Positions 44,162 to 54,453 of a stretch of DNA of 54,453 nt are shown one piece after another. Source of the stretch: Candidatus Ozemibacteraceae bacterium (GTDB taxonomy: Bacteria > Muiribacteriota > Ozemobacteria > Ozemobacterales > Ozemobacteraceae); NCBI GenBank assembly GCA_937998695.1, contig CALLCO010000232.1, positions 1 to 54,453 of the forward strand, read 5' to 3'. The translations under genes were made by a program, and so were the position numbers. The stretch's first letter is position 1, and each line of letters starts with the position of its first letter. A model generated the notes under the pieces. It did no database searches and had not been told where the DNA came from. It saw nothing but the letters and a program-made list of their open reading frames with translations.

Positions 44162-45226
44162 TCAGCGGATGGTCCTGGCCAATTCCCGCATGAGCTTTTC
44201 CTGGTGGGCGTCGAGCGTCTTGGGGACATCGATCAAGACCTTGACCAGCAGGTCGCCGGGAGGGGCACCGGGGGGATGGATGCCTTCCCCCTTGAGGCGC
44301 AGGAGGGTTCCGGTCTGTATGCCCGGCGGAATGCGCAGATGGGCGCGGCCGCGCAAGGTCGGGATTTCCTGCTCACCTCCAAGGGCGGCGGTGGTGAACA
44401 TGACGCGCACCGGCAGGATGAGATCGTTGCCCTTGCGTTCGAAGGTGTCATCGGGCGCAATCGAAAGCTGGACGAGCAAGTCGCCGGCGGGAGCGCCGGG
44501 GGCTCCGCTCGCTCCCTCCCCCCGGAGGCTGAGGATGGTGCCATCTTTGACCCCCGGCGGGATGCGGACGTCCAGGGCGACCTCCTGGAGGGTCTGGCCT
44601 TGGCCCTTGCAGGTCGGGCAGGGCCGGGAAGGGACCTTGCCGTCGCCCTGACAGCGGGGGCAGGGGCGCTGGGCCCCGAACAGCCCGCCGAAGGGGGACA
44701 GCTGGTCGGCCGACTGGCCGGACCCACGGCAGGACGGGCAGGTGGTACGAGGGGAGCCCGGGGCACCGCCCCGGCCGTGGCAGGTCGGGCAGGTGACGGG
44801 CTTTTGGAGCTGCAGACGGCGGGTGGCCCCCAGAGCGGCATCGCGGAAGGAGACCTGGACCTGAACCCGCAGGTCTTCCCCCCGGGCGGGACGGGCCCGT
44901 CCTTCGAAGAAGGAGTCGCCGAATAGGTCGCCGAAAATGCTCCCGAAGCGGGAAAAGACATCTTCGGTACTCTGGAAGCCCTCGAAGCCGATGTCATCGA
45001 GTCCGGCCTGGCCGCGCCGGTCGTAGAGATCGCGCTTCTTGGGATCGGACAGAACCTCGTAGGCGGTGCCGATCTCCTTGAAGCGTTCCTCGGCCTTGCG
45101 ATCACCCGGATTGCGGTCAGGATGATATTTCATGGCCAACTGGCGATAGGCCTTCTTGATCTCTTCGGGGGAGGCATCTCGTTTGACCCCGAGGATCTCG
45201 TAGTAATCTTTGCTTGAGCGTCTCAT
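44162..45226 (-). CDS. dnaJ: Molecular chaperone DnaJ
   Basis: A 354-residue type I Hsp40 that delivers substrates to DnaK and stimulates its ATPase. It has the J domain (about 5-70) with HPD in [10 protein letters not shown], a Gly/Phe-rich linker ([19 protein letters not shown]), four CxxCxGxG zinc repeats ([32 protein letters not shown]) and the C-terminal substrate-binding region (about 200-330). The linker is short, as in the CbpA/DnaJ group with a small G/F stretch. AAAGGAC seven bases upstream fixes the ATG. It lies 25 bases after the ECF-S-like gene on the same strand; grpE and dnaK are not in this window. Confidence 0.93.
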   Translation of the reverse strand: MRRSSKDYYEILGVKRDASPEEIKKAYRQLAMKYHPDRNPGDRKAEERFKEIGTAYEVLSDPKKRDLYDRRGQAGLDDIGFEGFQSTEDVFSRFGSIFGDLFGDSFFEGRARPARGEDLRVQVQVSFRDAALGATRRLQLQKPVTCPTCHGRGGAPGSPRTTCPSCRGSGQSADQLSPFGGLFGAQRPCPRCQGDGKVPSRPCPTCKGQGQTLQEVALDVRIPPGVKDGTILSLRGEGASGAPGAPAGDLLVQLSIAPDDTFERKGNDLILPVRVMFTTAALGGEQEIPTLRGRAHLRIPPGIQTGTLLRLKGEGIHPPGAPPGDLLVKVLIDVPKTLDAHQEKLMRELARTIR

Positions 45227-45251
45227 ACGGTCGTCCTTTTCGGCGCGGCCC

Positions 45252-45869
45252 TCAGCGTCGCGCGACGTCGCAGGAGGCCGATGCCGGTCCGCCGGGGGCG
45301 ATCCGGGCGAGGATACCCTCACCCAGTACCACTCCCCCACAGGCCGTGACCATCTGCATGGTCACGATCGCCAGGAGGGCACCACGCAAGGCGGCCGACC
45401 AGGCGAAGGCCTGCAACAGGATCCAGCCTCCTGCGCCTATGATAGCAGATTTCATGCCAGGACCCACCACCACCCGCAAGGGGAGGGCCCGAGTGGCACT
45501 CCAGACATGGCCTTGGATGTAGAGGACATTGCCGGCCGCGATGAAGGGGGCTAGGGGCAACAGGTGAGGATGGAGATGGCCGGTGATCATTGCCCCGAAC
45601 GGGGTCAGCACGCCCACCACTCCCGCGGCCCACGGTCCGGCGAGGCTGCTGATGGTGATGAACAGGGCATTGACGACCACCCCGGTCACCAGGTTGGGCA
45701 GGCCGAGAGCCTGCACGGCCAGGGCCAGGGCAAGTCCAAGGCCGGCGAAGGCGATCGGGCGGGCGCGAGGGAATGGGGCCGGGCCGGTTTCGGGCGGGAA
45801 AAGCCGGTCACCGGGGCCGGCAGGGGTGTCCGAAGGCGAATCGTACATACGTGCGGAGGATTCTACCAT
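45252..45869 (-). CDS. ECF-transporter S-component-like membrane protein
   Basis: A 205-residue integral membrane protein with about five or six helices between residues 38 and 190. Conserved features ([49 protein letters not shown]) follow the pattern of S-component-like proteins of energy-coupling-factor transporters, which bind vitamins or metal-like substrates and share an energising module. No EcfA/EcfT genes are nearby, so a group II transporter with a shared module encoded elsewhere is possible. The first 35 residues are a Pro-rich cytoplasmic extension. Start ATG 45869 has AAGGGTG upstream. It diverges from hppA and precedes dnaJ by 25 bases. Confidence 0.6.
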   Translation of the reverse strand: MVESSARMYDSPSDTPAGPGDRLFPPETGPAPFPRARPIAFAGLGLALALAVQALGLPNLVTGVVVNALFITISSLAGPWAAGVVGVLTPFGAMITGHLHPHLLPLAPFIAAGNVLYIQGHVWSATRALPLRVVVGPGMKSAIIGAGGWILLQAFAWSAALRGALLAIVTMQMVTACGGVVLGEGILARIAPGGPASASCDVARR

Positions 45870-45894
45870 GCTTCACCCTTGGATTGAGAAGAAT

Positions 45895-45923
45895 TTGACA
45901 CCGTCCCAGGGGGTGATTATAAT
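45895..45923 (+). promoter_or_regulatory. Consensus sigma70 promoter of hppA
   Basis: TTGACA (45895-45900), exactly 17 bases, then TATAAT (45918-45923): both boxes match consensus at every position. It lies 54 bases before the GTG start, so strong constitutive transcription is expected. Confidence 0.9.
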
Positions 45924-45976
45924 AACATGCTTTTCACGATTGCCCGGAATGCTACCAGTCCTTCCAAGGAGGTCCT

Positions 45977-48802
<2,826 letters not shown>

Positions 48803-48820
48803 TCGATCCTGCCCACTCCT

Positions 48821-48847
48821 GGAACGCCCCCGCCCCGGGGGCGTTCC
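48821..48847 (+). terminator. Terminator-like hairpin after hppA
   Basis: Perfect 11-bp arms GGAACGCCCCC / GGGGGCGTTCC with a 5-base loop, 18 bases past the stop. No T-run follows, so termination may need Rho, or the hairpin may protect the 3' end. Confidence 0.55.
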
Positions 48848-48875
48848 CCCTTGTGGCCGGTTCGGGCGATTCCGG

Positions 48876-48905
48876 TTGCGAGGCGGTTCCCGGGCATGCT
48901 ACAGT
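48876..48905 (+). promoter_or_regulatory. Putative promoter of the cysteine desulfidase gene
   Basis: TTGCGA (48876-48881), 18 bases, then TACAGT (48900-48905), 25 bases before the ATG. Confidence 0.45.
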
Positions 48906-48930
48906 TCATAGAGACGATCGGGAGGCCCCC

Positions 48931-50232
48931 ATGACAACCGTGTCCTGCCTGGAAGAGGCGCTCCGCACCGACATCAAGCCCGCCTGCGGGTGTACCGAAC
49001 CAGCGGCCATTGCTCTGGCCGCCTGTCACGCCAGTCGCCAGGCGGGTGGCGAGATCGAACGGCTTGACGTGCAGGTATCGACCAACCTGTTCAAGAACGC
49101 TGTCGAGGTCGGCATCCCGGGCACCCATGGGGCCCGGGGCATCGAACTGGCCGCAGCCCTGGGGTGCTTCTCCTCAGGAGAACCTCCCGACCTCACCATC
49201 TTGAACGCCATCGACGAGGCCCGGCTGGCCAAGGCCCTGGCCATGGTCCAGGCCGGACGCATCGTCCTGCACCTCGACCAGTCACGCCAGGGCCTGCACC
49301 TCGAATGCACCGCCCGTTCCCGCAGCGGCCAGGGCCGGGCGGTCATCAGCGGCAGCCACGAGCATATCGTCCGCCTGGAGCGGAACGGGGCGATCGTCCA
49401 CGCAGCCCCCGACCACGCCCCGACCCGCAGCAGCAAGGTGCTCGAGGCTCGGCAGGCCTTGGCCAGCCAGCGGGTGAGCGACCTGCTCGACGCCCTGCCG
49501 GCCTTGTCGTCCGAGACCCGCCAATTCCTGCTGGAAGGCATCGAGATGAACCGGAAAGTCGCCGAGGCCGGCCTCCACAATGGTGGCGGCCTGCACATCG
49601 GTTCCGCCTATCGAACGCTGATCCAGAAAGGGTGGCTGGCCAACGACGTGATCACGCAGGCCAAGATGCTCACCTCCGCCGCGGTCGATGCCCGCATGTC
49701 GGGATGCGACCTGCCAGTGATGACCTCGGGGGGTTCGGGCAACCAGGGCCTGACGATCACCCTTCCCCTCTCGGTTCTGGCCACCATCCGCCACATTCCC
49801 GAGGCGCGCTTGACCGAGGCCCTGGCCCTGGCCCACGCCATCACCTCGATCCTGAAGCACCACACCGGCACCCTGTCAGCCATGTGCGGCTGCGTGGTCT
49901 GCGCGGGAACCGGCCTGACGGCCGGGGTCACCTACCTGCTCGGTGGCGGCCTCGACGCCATCACGGCCGCCGTCAACACCATGACCGGCGGCATCACCGG
50001 CATCATCTGCGACGGCGCCAAGGTCGGTTGCGCCATCAAGCTGGTCACCGCCGTCGACGCGGCATTCCAGTCAAGCTTCATGGCCCTCCACGGGGTGATC
50101 CTGCCCAGCAGCAACGGGGTCCTGGGGGCCACCGTCGAGGAGAGTCTGCGCAACATCGGCCTGGTGGCGGCCCCCGGCATGATCGGCACCGACACCCAGA
50201 TCCTGGCCATCATGACCAGCAAGCCTGCCTGA
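48931..50232 (+). CDS. cyuA: L-cysteine desulfidase family protein (CyuA/YhaM, UPF0597)
   Basis: A 433-residue cytoplasmic enzyme of the family that degrades L-cysteine to pyruvate, ammonia and sulfide using a [4Fe-4S] cluster, related to the serine dehydratase alpha chain. Family hallmarks are ACGCTEP at 18-24, SGGSGNQGLT in the middle, MCGCVVCAG and TGIICDGAKVGCAIK towards the end; these supply the conserved cysteines. The cluster makes it O2-sensitive, matching the anaerobic signs elsewhere. GGGAGG six bases before the ATG at 48931 sets the start; the frame open upstream is not coding. aroA follows after 32 bases, so they may be one transcript. Confidence 0.92.
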   Translation: MTTVSCLEEALRTDIKPACGCTEPAAIALAACHASRQAGGEIERLDVQVSTNLFKNAVEVGIPGTHGARGIELAAALGCFSSGEPPDLTILNAIDEARLAKALAMVQAGRIVLHLDQSRQGLHLECTARSRSGQGRAVISGSHEHIVRLERNGAIVHAAPDHAPTRSSKVLEARQALASQRVSDLLDALPALSSETRQFLLEGIEMNRKVAEAGLHNGGGLHIGSAYRTLIQKGWLANDVITQAKMLTSAAVDARMSGCDLPVMTSGGSGNQGLTITLPLSVLATIRHIPEARLTEALALAHAITSILKHHTGTLSAMCGCVVCAGTGLTAGVTYLLGGGLDAITAAVNTMTGGITGIICDGAKVGCAIKLVTAVDAAFQSSFMALHGVILPSSNGVLGATVEESLRNIGLVAAPGMIGTDTQILAIMTSKPA

Positions 50233-50264
50233 GGCCGGCCCCCCCAAGGAAACGCTCCCCCGCC

Positions 50265-51569
50265 ATGGGCCGCACCCTCGAGATCACCCCGTGCCGGAGG
50301 TTCCGGGGGGAACCCCGCCTGCCCGGTGACAAGTCGATCTCCCATCGGGCCCTGCTCTTGGCCGGGCTGGCCGACGGCACCAGCCGCATCACCGGCCTGG
50401 CCGCCGGCTGGGACCTTCTGGCCACGCGGGAAGCCCTGCGCCGGCTCGGAGTGGCGATCGACCTCATCTCGGAAAGCGCGGTCACGGTCGTCGGGGTGGG
50501 CGGGGCCAGCCACCTGCGGGAGCCAGAGGAACCCATCCCCTGTCTGAATTCCGGCACTACGGCCCGGCTGCTGGCCGGCGTCGTGGCCGGTCTGCCAGGT
50601 TTGACGGTACTGAGCGGGGACGCCTCGTTGCGCCGGCGGCCGATGCGGCGGGTCATCGAGCCCTTGCGGGAGACGGGGGCCCGCCTGTGGGGCCGCGCCC
50701 AGGACACCTGCCTGCCATTGTGCATCCAGGGCCAGGCGAGGCTCCGCCCCTTGTCGTACCGGCTGCCGGTGCCGTCGGCCCAGGTCAAATCCGCCCTGCT
50801 GCTGGCCGGGCTGGCCGCCGACGGGGTAACCACGATCGAAGAGCCGGTGCCGACACGGGATCATACCGAGACCATGCTCCGGGCCGCAGGGATCGACTGC
50901 CAGCGGACGGGCCCCCTGATCACCGTTTCGGGGCCGGCCGTGCCGCAACCCGGCGACCGGGCCATCCCGGGCGACCCCAGTGCCGGGGCAGCCTTCGCCG
51001 TGGGGGCGGCCATCCATCCCGGTAGCCATATCGTCCTGCGACGGCTGGGTCTGAACCCCACCCGCACCGGTTTTCTCGACATCCTGGCCCGCATGGGCGC
51101 GGCGGTGGAGGTCCTCGAGCGGGCCGAGGCGAAAGGCGAACCGGTCGGCGACGTGGCGATCAAAGGAAGGGGTTTGCGGGGCCTGGATCTCGGTCCGGCC
51201 GACATCCCCGGGCTGATCGACGAGATTCCGCTGCTGGCGGTGGCCATGGCCTTGGCGGAAGGTCCCTCGACCATTCGCGGGGCGGAGGAACTGCGGCGGA
51301 AGGAATCCGACCGGCTGGCCTGCCTGACGCGGGAGCTGCAGCGGTTCGGCCTGGCGGTCACCGAGACCGCCGACGGCTTGACCCTGCCGGGCGGCGGGCG
51401 ACCGGTCGCGCCCGCCTTCGCCGACACCCACGGCGACCACCGCATCGGGCTGGCCGTGGCCATCCTGGCCACGGCGGCAACGGGCACCACCCTGCTGCGG
51501 GATGCGCAGTGGCTCGACGTGTCCTTCCCGGGGTTCGAAGCAGAGCTGCGCCGGGTGGCCACCCCCTGA
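50265..51569 (+). CDS. aroA: 3-phosphoshikimate 1-carboxyvinyltransferase (EPSP synthase)
   Basis: A 434-residue enzyme of the shikimate pathway that joins shikimate-3-phosphate and phosphoenolpyruvate. The active-site motifs are present: PGDKSISHRALLLAGLA (K23, R28), LNSGTTARLLAG in place of the GNAGTAMR loop of class I, RRRPMRRVIEPL, ESDRLA and HGDHRIGLA. The NSGTT loop places it with the class II type, which is associated with glyphosate tolerance. The ribosome site is weak (AAGGA, 15 bases before the ATG). It precedes the cytidylate kinase/S1 gene, an order conserved in many bacteria. Confidence 0.95.
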   Translation: MGRTLEITPCRRFRGEPRLPGDKSISHRALLLAGLADGTSRITGLAAGWDLLATREALRRLGVAIDLISESAVTVVGVGGASHLREPEEPIPCLNSGTTARLLAGVVAGLPGLTVLSGDASLRRRPMRRVIEPLRETGARLWGRAQDTCLPLCIQGQARLRPLSYRLPVPSAQVKSALLLAGLAADGVTTIEEPVPTRDHTETMLRAAGIDCQRTGPLITVSGPAVPQPGDRAIPGDPSAGAAFAVGAAIHPGSHIVLRRLGLNPTRTGFLDILARMGAAVEVLERAEAKGEPVGDVAIKGRGLRGLDLGPADIPGLIDEIPLLAVAMALAEGPSTIRGAEELRRKESDRLACLTRELQRFGLAVTETADGLTLPGGGRPVAPAFADTHGDHRIGLAVAILATAATGTTLLRDAQWLDVSFPGFEAELRRVATP

Positions 51570-51702
51570 CGGGGCGGCAGAACCGGCACCACGGCGGGCA
51601 GGGGGTTCCCCTTTCGGCAGCGAACTTTTTCACTTGCATCTTCCCTTGAAATGTTGTACGCTGATCGGCACCAATCGCCCGTATTTCCCTTTTCGTGGGC
51701 GA

Positions 51703-54447
51703 ATGTCCGCAGGAGTTGGTCGTTCAGCCTTGGAATTTCATCGCCAGACAGAGGGCCCGTCCGCCAGCATCATCGCCATCGACGGTCCCGCCGGAGCCGG
51801 AAAGAGTACCGTTGCCAAGAAGGTAGCCGAGAAGCTGGGTTTCTCCTACCTCGACACCGGCGCCATGTACCGTGCCGTCACCCTGAAGGCCTTGCGCGAG
51901 CGGGTCGATTTCCACGACCAAAGCCAGTTGCATGCCTGCGCCGCTTCTTCCAAGCTGCGGTTCGAGGAACGCCAGGGATCGGCCCTGCCGAGCGTGTTTC
52001 TGAACGGCACCGACGTCACCGAGGCGATCCGCGACCCCGAGGTCACCCGGCATGTCTCCGACGTGGCCAAGGATGCCAAGGTGCGGGAGTGCATGACCCG
52101 GCTGCAGCAGCAGATCGGGGCGCACGGCCGCTGGGTGGTCGATGGTCGCGACATCGGCACGGTCGTTTTCCCCGCGGCGCAGGTCAAGATCTTCCTGAGC
52201 GCCTCGATCCGGGAACGGGCCGTGCGACGGCTGAAGGAACTGCGGGCCAAGGGGTTTTCTGGCAGCGTCGAATCGCTGATGGAGGAGATCGCCCGCCGCG
52301 ACCAGATCGACTCGACGCGCGAGGTCGCCCCCCTGCGCCAGGCCGAAGGGGCCCACTTTTTGGATACCACGGATCTGACCATCGAACAGGTGGTCGACCG
52401 TATCATCGAAATCGCAACAGCCAAGGCTGCCAATATCCGGATGGAGGAACGTATGGAAGACGTCGTCAAACCCGCCAACACCCCAGTGAAAGATGAATCA
52501 CAGATGACGATGGAGGACCTCGAGAGAGAAATGAGCGGGGAGTTCCGTACGATCCGGAACGGTGCCATCGTCACCGGCACGATCATCGACATGTCCCCCA
52601 CAGGGATCTTCGTCGATCTCGGCTACAAGACGGATGGCGTGATCCCGGTCGAAGAGTTCGACGGGGAGATGGTGAAGTCGTTGAAGGTCGGCGACAAGAT
52701 CCGCGTCTACGTGAAGAGCGTCGACGACGGCCGCGGTCAGCTGACCCTGTCGCACCGCCGGGCCCGCGAACTCGACGCCTGGGACCAGATCCAGGAGGCG
52801 CACAAGAACCACACGCCGATCGAGGGCATCCTGCGCGAGCGCATCAAGGGCGGCTACAACGTCGACATCGGCGGCGTGCGGGCCTTCCTGCCTCAGAGCC
52901 AGTTGTCGCATGGCAAGAACGTGAAGGAAAGCATCGGCAAGCCGTTCCCGATGGTGGTGACCGAGTTCGACCGCCGCCGCAAGAACGTGGTGGTATCGGA
53001 GCGGGCCGTGGTCGAGGAGATGCGCAACAAGCGGCGCAGCGAGATCTTCGAGAAGTACCAGCCCGGTGACCTGATCAAGGGTGTGGTGTCGCGACTGGTC
53101 GAATACGGCGCCTTCATCGACCTGGGAGACGGCGTAGAAGGGCTGATCCACCGCAACGACCTGAGCTGGTCGGTGATCACCAACCTCCGCGAGGTCGTGC
53201 AGGTCGGCCAGGAGATCGAGGCCAAGATCCTGAAGATCGACCACGAGAAGGGTAAGATCTCGTTGGGTCTCAAGCAGAAGAAGGAAGACCCCTGGGGCAC
53301 GGTCGACCAGCGCTACGAGGTCAATCGCAAGTATCAGGGCAAGGTCAAGAACCTGATGGACTTCGGCGCCTTCGTCGAACTCGAGGAAGGAGTCGAGGGC
53401 CTGGTCCACATCTCCGACCTGTCGTGGGCGCGCAACGTGCGGCACCCGAGCGACATCGTCAAGTCGGGCGAGACGATCACGGTGCTGGTCAAGGAGATCG
53501 ACAAGACCAAGAAGCGCATCTCCCTGTCCTATAAAGAAACCCAACCTCACCCCTGGGAGAACATCGAGCAGAAGTTCAAGATCGGCGATCTGGTCAAGGG
53601 CCGGGTCAACAACCTGACCGATTTCGGCGCCTTCGTCGAGATCGCGGAAGGGATCGAAGGCCTGCTGCACATCTCCGACATGGACTGGGTGAAGAAGGTC
53701 AACCACCCGAAAGAGGTCCTCGAGAAGGGCCAGGAGGTCGAGGTCAAGATCCTCAACATCGACTCGCACAACCGGCGGCTCTCGCTGGGCCTGAAGCAGA
53801 CCACCAGCGACCCCTGGAGCGACCTCGACAAGCAGTTCAAGATCGGCGACGTGCTGACCGGCGTGGTGAAGAACCTCGTCAGCTACGGGGCCTTCGTCCA
53901 GCTCGAGAACGGCCTGGAAGGCCTGCTGCACATCTCCGAGTTCAGCTGGCAGAACGACGTTAAAGACCCGGCCGAAGTGCTGAAGGTCGGTGACCAGGTC
54001 ACGGTCGCCGTCTACGAGCTCGACAAGCACAAGCAAAAGATCGGCCTGTCGCTGCGGCGCGTCGGCGAAGATCCCTGGAAGGGCATCGAGAAGCGCTTCC
54101 CGGTCAATTCCCTGCAGCAGGGCAAGATCGTACAGATCGAGAACAGCGGCGCCGAAGTCGAACTGGCCGAGAACGTCCGCGGCTTCATCCACGTCTCCCA
54201 GATCGCCCAGGTGCGGGTACAGCACCCGAGCGAGGCGGTGAAGGAGGGCGACGTGGTGACGGTCAAGGTCCTCGAGATCGACCGCAAGAACCGCAAGCTG
54301 AAGCTCTCGATCAAGGAAGCGGTCCTCGACAGCGAACAGCGCGAACTGAAGAAGTTCCAGCAACAGTCCAACGAAGGGTTCTCCGACACGATCGGCGACC
54401 TGATGCGGGACAAGCTGGCCGCCCTGAAGGAACAGTTGAAAGACTGA
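51703..54447 (+). CDS. cmk-rpsA: Cytidylate kinase - ribosomal protein S1 fusion
   Basis: A single frame of 914 residues. Residues about 21-241 are a CMP/dCMP kinase: P-loop GPAGAGKST at 28-36, LDTGAMYRA, VVDGRDIGTVVFP, and LRAKGFSGSVESL in the lid. Residues about 285-875 contain seven S1 RNA-binding repeats, one more than the six of E. coli S1; repeats 3-6 carry the typical GAFV(I/E)L...GLLHISD core. A short linker (242-285) joins the halves. GGAGGA at 52443-52448 stands four to five bases before an in-frame ATG at 52453 (residue 251), right at the linker, so free S1 of about 664 residues could also be made. The start at 51703 has a poor ribosome site; a TTG at 51733 is an alternative. The stop is six bases before the window end. 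Confidence 0.93.
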   Translation: MSAGVGRSALEFHRQTEGPSASIIAIDGPAGAGKSTVAKKVAEKLGFSYLDTGAMYRAVTLKALRERVDFHDQSQLHACAASSKLRFEERQGSALPSVFLNGTDVTEAIRDPEVTRHVSDVAKDAKVRECMTRLQQQIGAHGRWVVDGRDIGTVVFPAAQVKIFLSASIRERAVRRLKELRAKGFSGSVESLMEEIARRDQIDSTREVAPLRQAEGAHFLDTTDLTIEQVVDRIIEIATAKAANIRMEERMEDVVKPANTPVKDESQMTMEDLEREMSGEFRTIRNGAIVTGTIIDMSPTGIFVDLGYKTDGVIPVEEFDGEMVKSLKVGDKIRVYVKSVDDGRGQLTLSHRRARELDAWDQIQEAHKNHTPIEGILRERIKGGYNVDIGGVRAFLPQSQLSHGKNVKESIGKPFPMVVTEFDRRRKNVVVSERAVVEEMRNKRRSEIFEKYQPGDLIKGVVSRLVEYGAFIDLGDGVEGLIHRNDLSWSVITNLREVVQVGQEIEAKILKIDHEKGKISLGLKQKKEDPWGTVDQRYEVNRKYQGKVKNLMDFGAFVELEEGVEGLVHISDLSWARNVRHPSDIVKSGETITVLVKEIDKTKKRISLSYKETQPHPWENIEQKFKIGDLVKGRVNNLTDFGAFVEIAEGIEGLLHISDMDWVKKVNHPKEVLEKGQEVEVKILNIDSHNRRLSLGLKQTTSDPWSDLDKQFKIGDVLTGVVKNLVSYGAFVQLENGLEGLLHISEFSWQNDVKDPAEVLKVGDQVTVAVYELDKHKQKIGLSLRRVGEDPWKGIEKRFPVNSLQQGKIVQIENSGAEVELAENVRGFIHVSQIAQVRVQHPSEAVKEGDVVTVKVLEIDRKNRKLKLSIKEAVLDSEQRELKKFQQQSNEGFSDTIGDLMRDKLAALKEQLKD

Positions 54448-54453
54448 GCCCTC

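Overview
The window is one contiguous stretch of high-GC bacterial chromosome. By eye I count about 40 protein genes, two tRNA genes, and no insertion sequence, phage gene or CRISPR array. The gene content suggests a Gram-negative-type bacterium from a deep, probably uncultivated lineage with an anaerobic or microaerophilic life. Markers for this are a flavodiiron protein, an Fe-S L-cysteine desulfidase, a K+-dependent membrane pyrophosphatase, a GH57 amylase and molybdenum-hydroxylase-type subunits. The aroA / cytidylate kinase / ribosomal protein S1 order is widely conserved, but here the kinase and S1 form a single reading frame. Riflebacteria/Ozemobacteria-like or PVC/acidobacterial-like lineages would fit. 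The sequence alone does not settle the phylum.

Layout. 0-11 kb: a penicillin-recognising transpeptidase/class D beta-lactamase-like protein, a membrane-anchored class III adenylate cyclase, a membrane protein with two Tim44-like/zinc-ribbon modules and TerB facing an SPFH/zinc-ribbon protein, a duplicated PH-like membrane protein, a small secreted protein and a B12-binding-type radical SAM enzyme. 11.0-11.2 kb: tRNA-Gln and tRNA-Glu with promoter and terminator. 11.5-23.5 kb, almost all minus strand: a TerB-J-domain protein, three beta-propeller (Reg_prop) proteins (one fused to a c-type haem site), a 926-residue secreted protein of unknown family, TPR proteins and the flotillin FloA. 23.8-27.7 kb: one minus-strand operon of degenerate GGDEF protein, [2Fe-2S] subunit, FAD subunit and GH57 enzyme. 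28-37.9 kb: mfd, a YkvA-like gene ending in 48-bp tandem repeats, nagA, a cluster of four perfect hairpins, a flavodiiron protein and an ATP-grasp-like protein. 38-45.9 kb: a putative wall-lytic membrane protein, a GldG/IFT52-like secreted protein, a membrane-tethered PhnD-like protein overlapping a degenerate cyclase with HEAT repeats, and dnaJ next to an ECF S-component-like protein. 46-54.4 kb: hppA with an unusual repetitive tail, cyuA, aroA and the cmk-rpsA fusion.

Common themes. Membrane-organising and proteostasis modules recur: SPFH, FloA, TerB twice, Tim44-like, and J domains twice. Nucleotide-signalling folds also recur: one intact cyclase, one cyclase without its metal ligands and one GGDEF domain without its signature. 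Many neighbouring genes overlap by 1-8 bases, so translational coupling is common. Several promoters can be read directly, including a perfect TTGACA/17/TATAAT ahead of hppA. Four plus-strand genes have a -10-like hexamer only 7-8 bases before the start codon and no Shine-Dalgarno sequence, which suggests leaderless transcripts.

Best candidates for something undescribed are the PhnD-like/pseudo-cyclase pair (40861-44116), the propeller/TPR/FloA/secreted-protein cluster (11659-21828), the molybdenum-hydroxylase subunits without a catalytic subunit next to GH57 and a dead GGDEF (23793-27628), and the FDxLDEPxKPA-repeat tail on the pyrophosphatase. All function calls come from motif reading; no database search was run.
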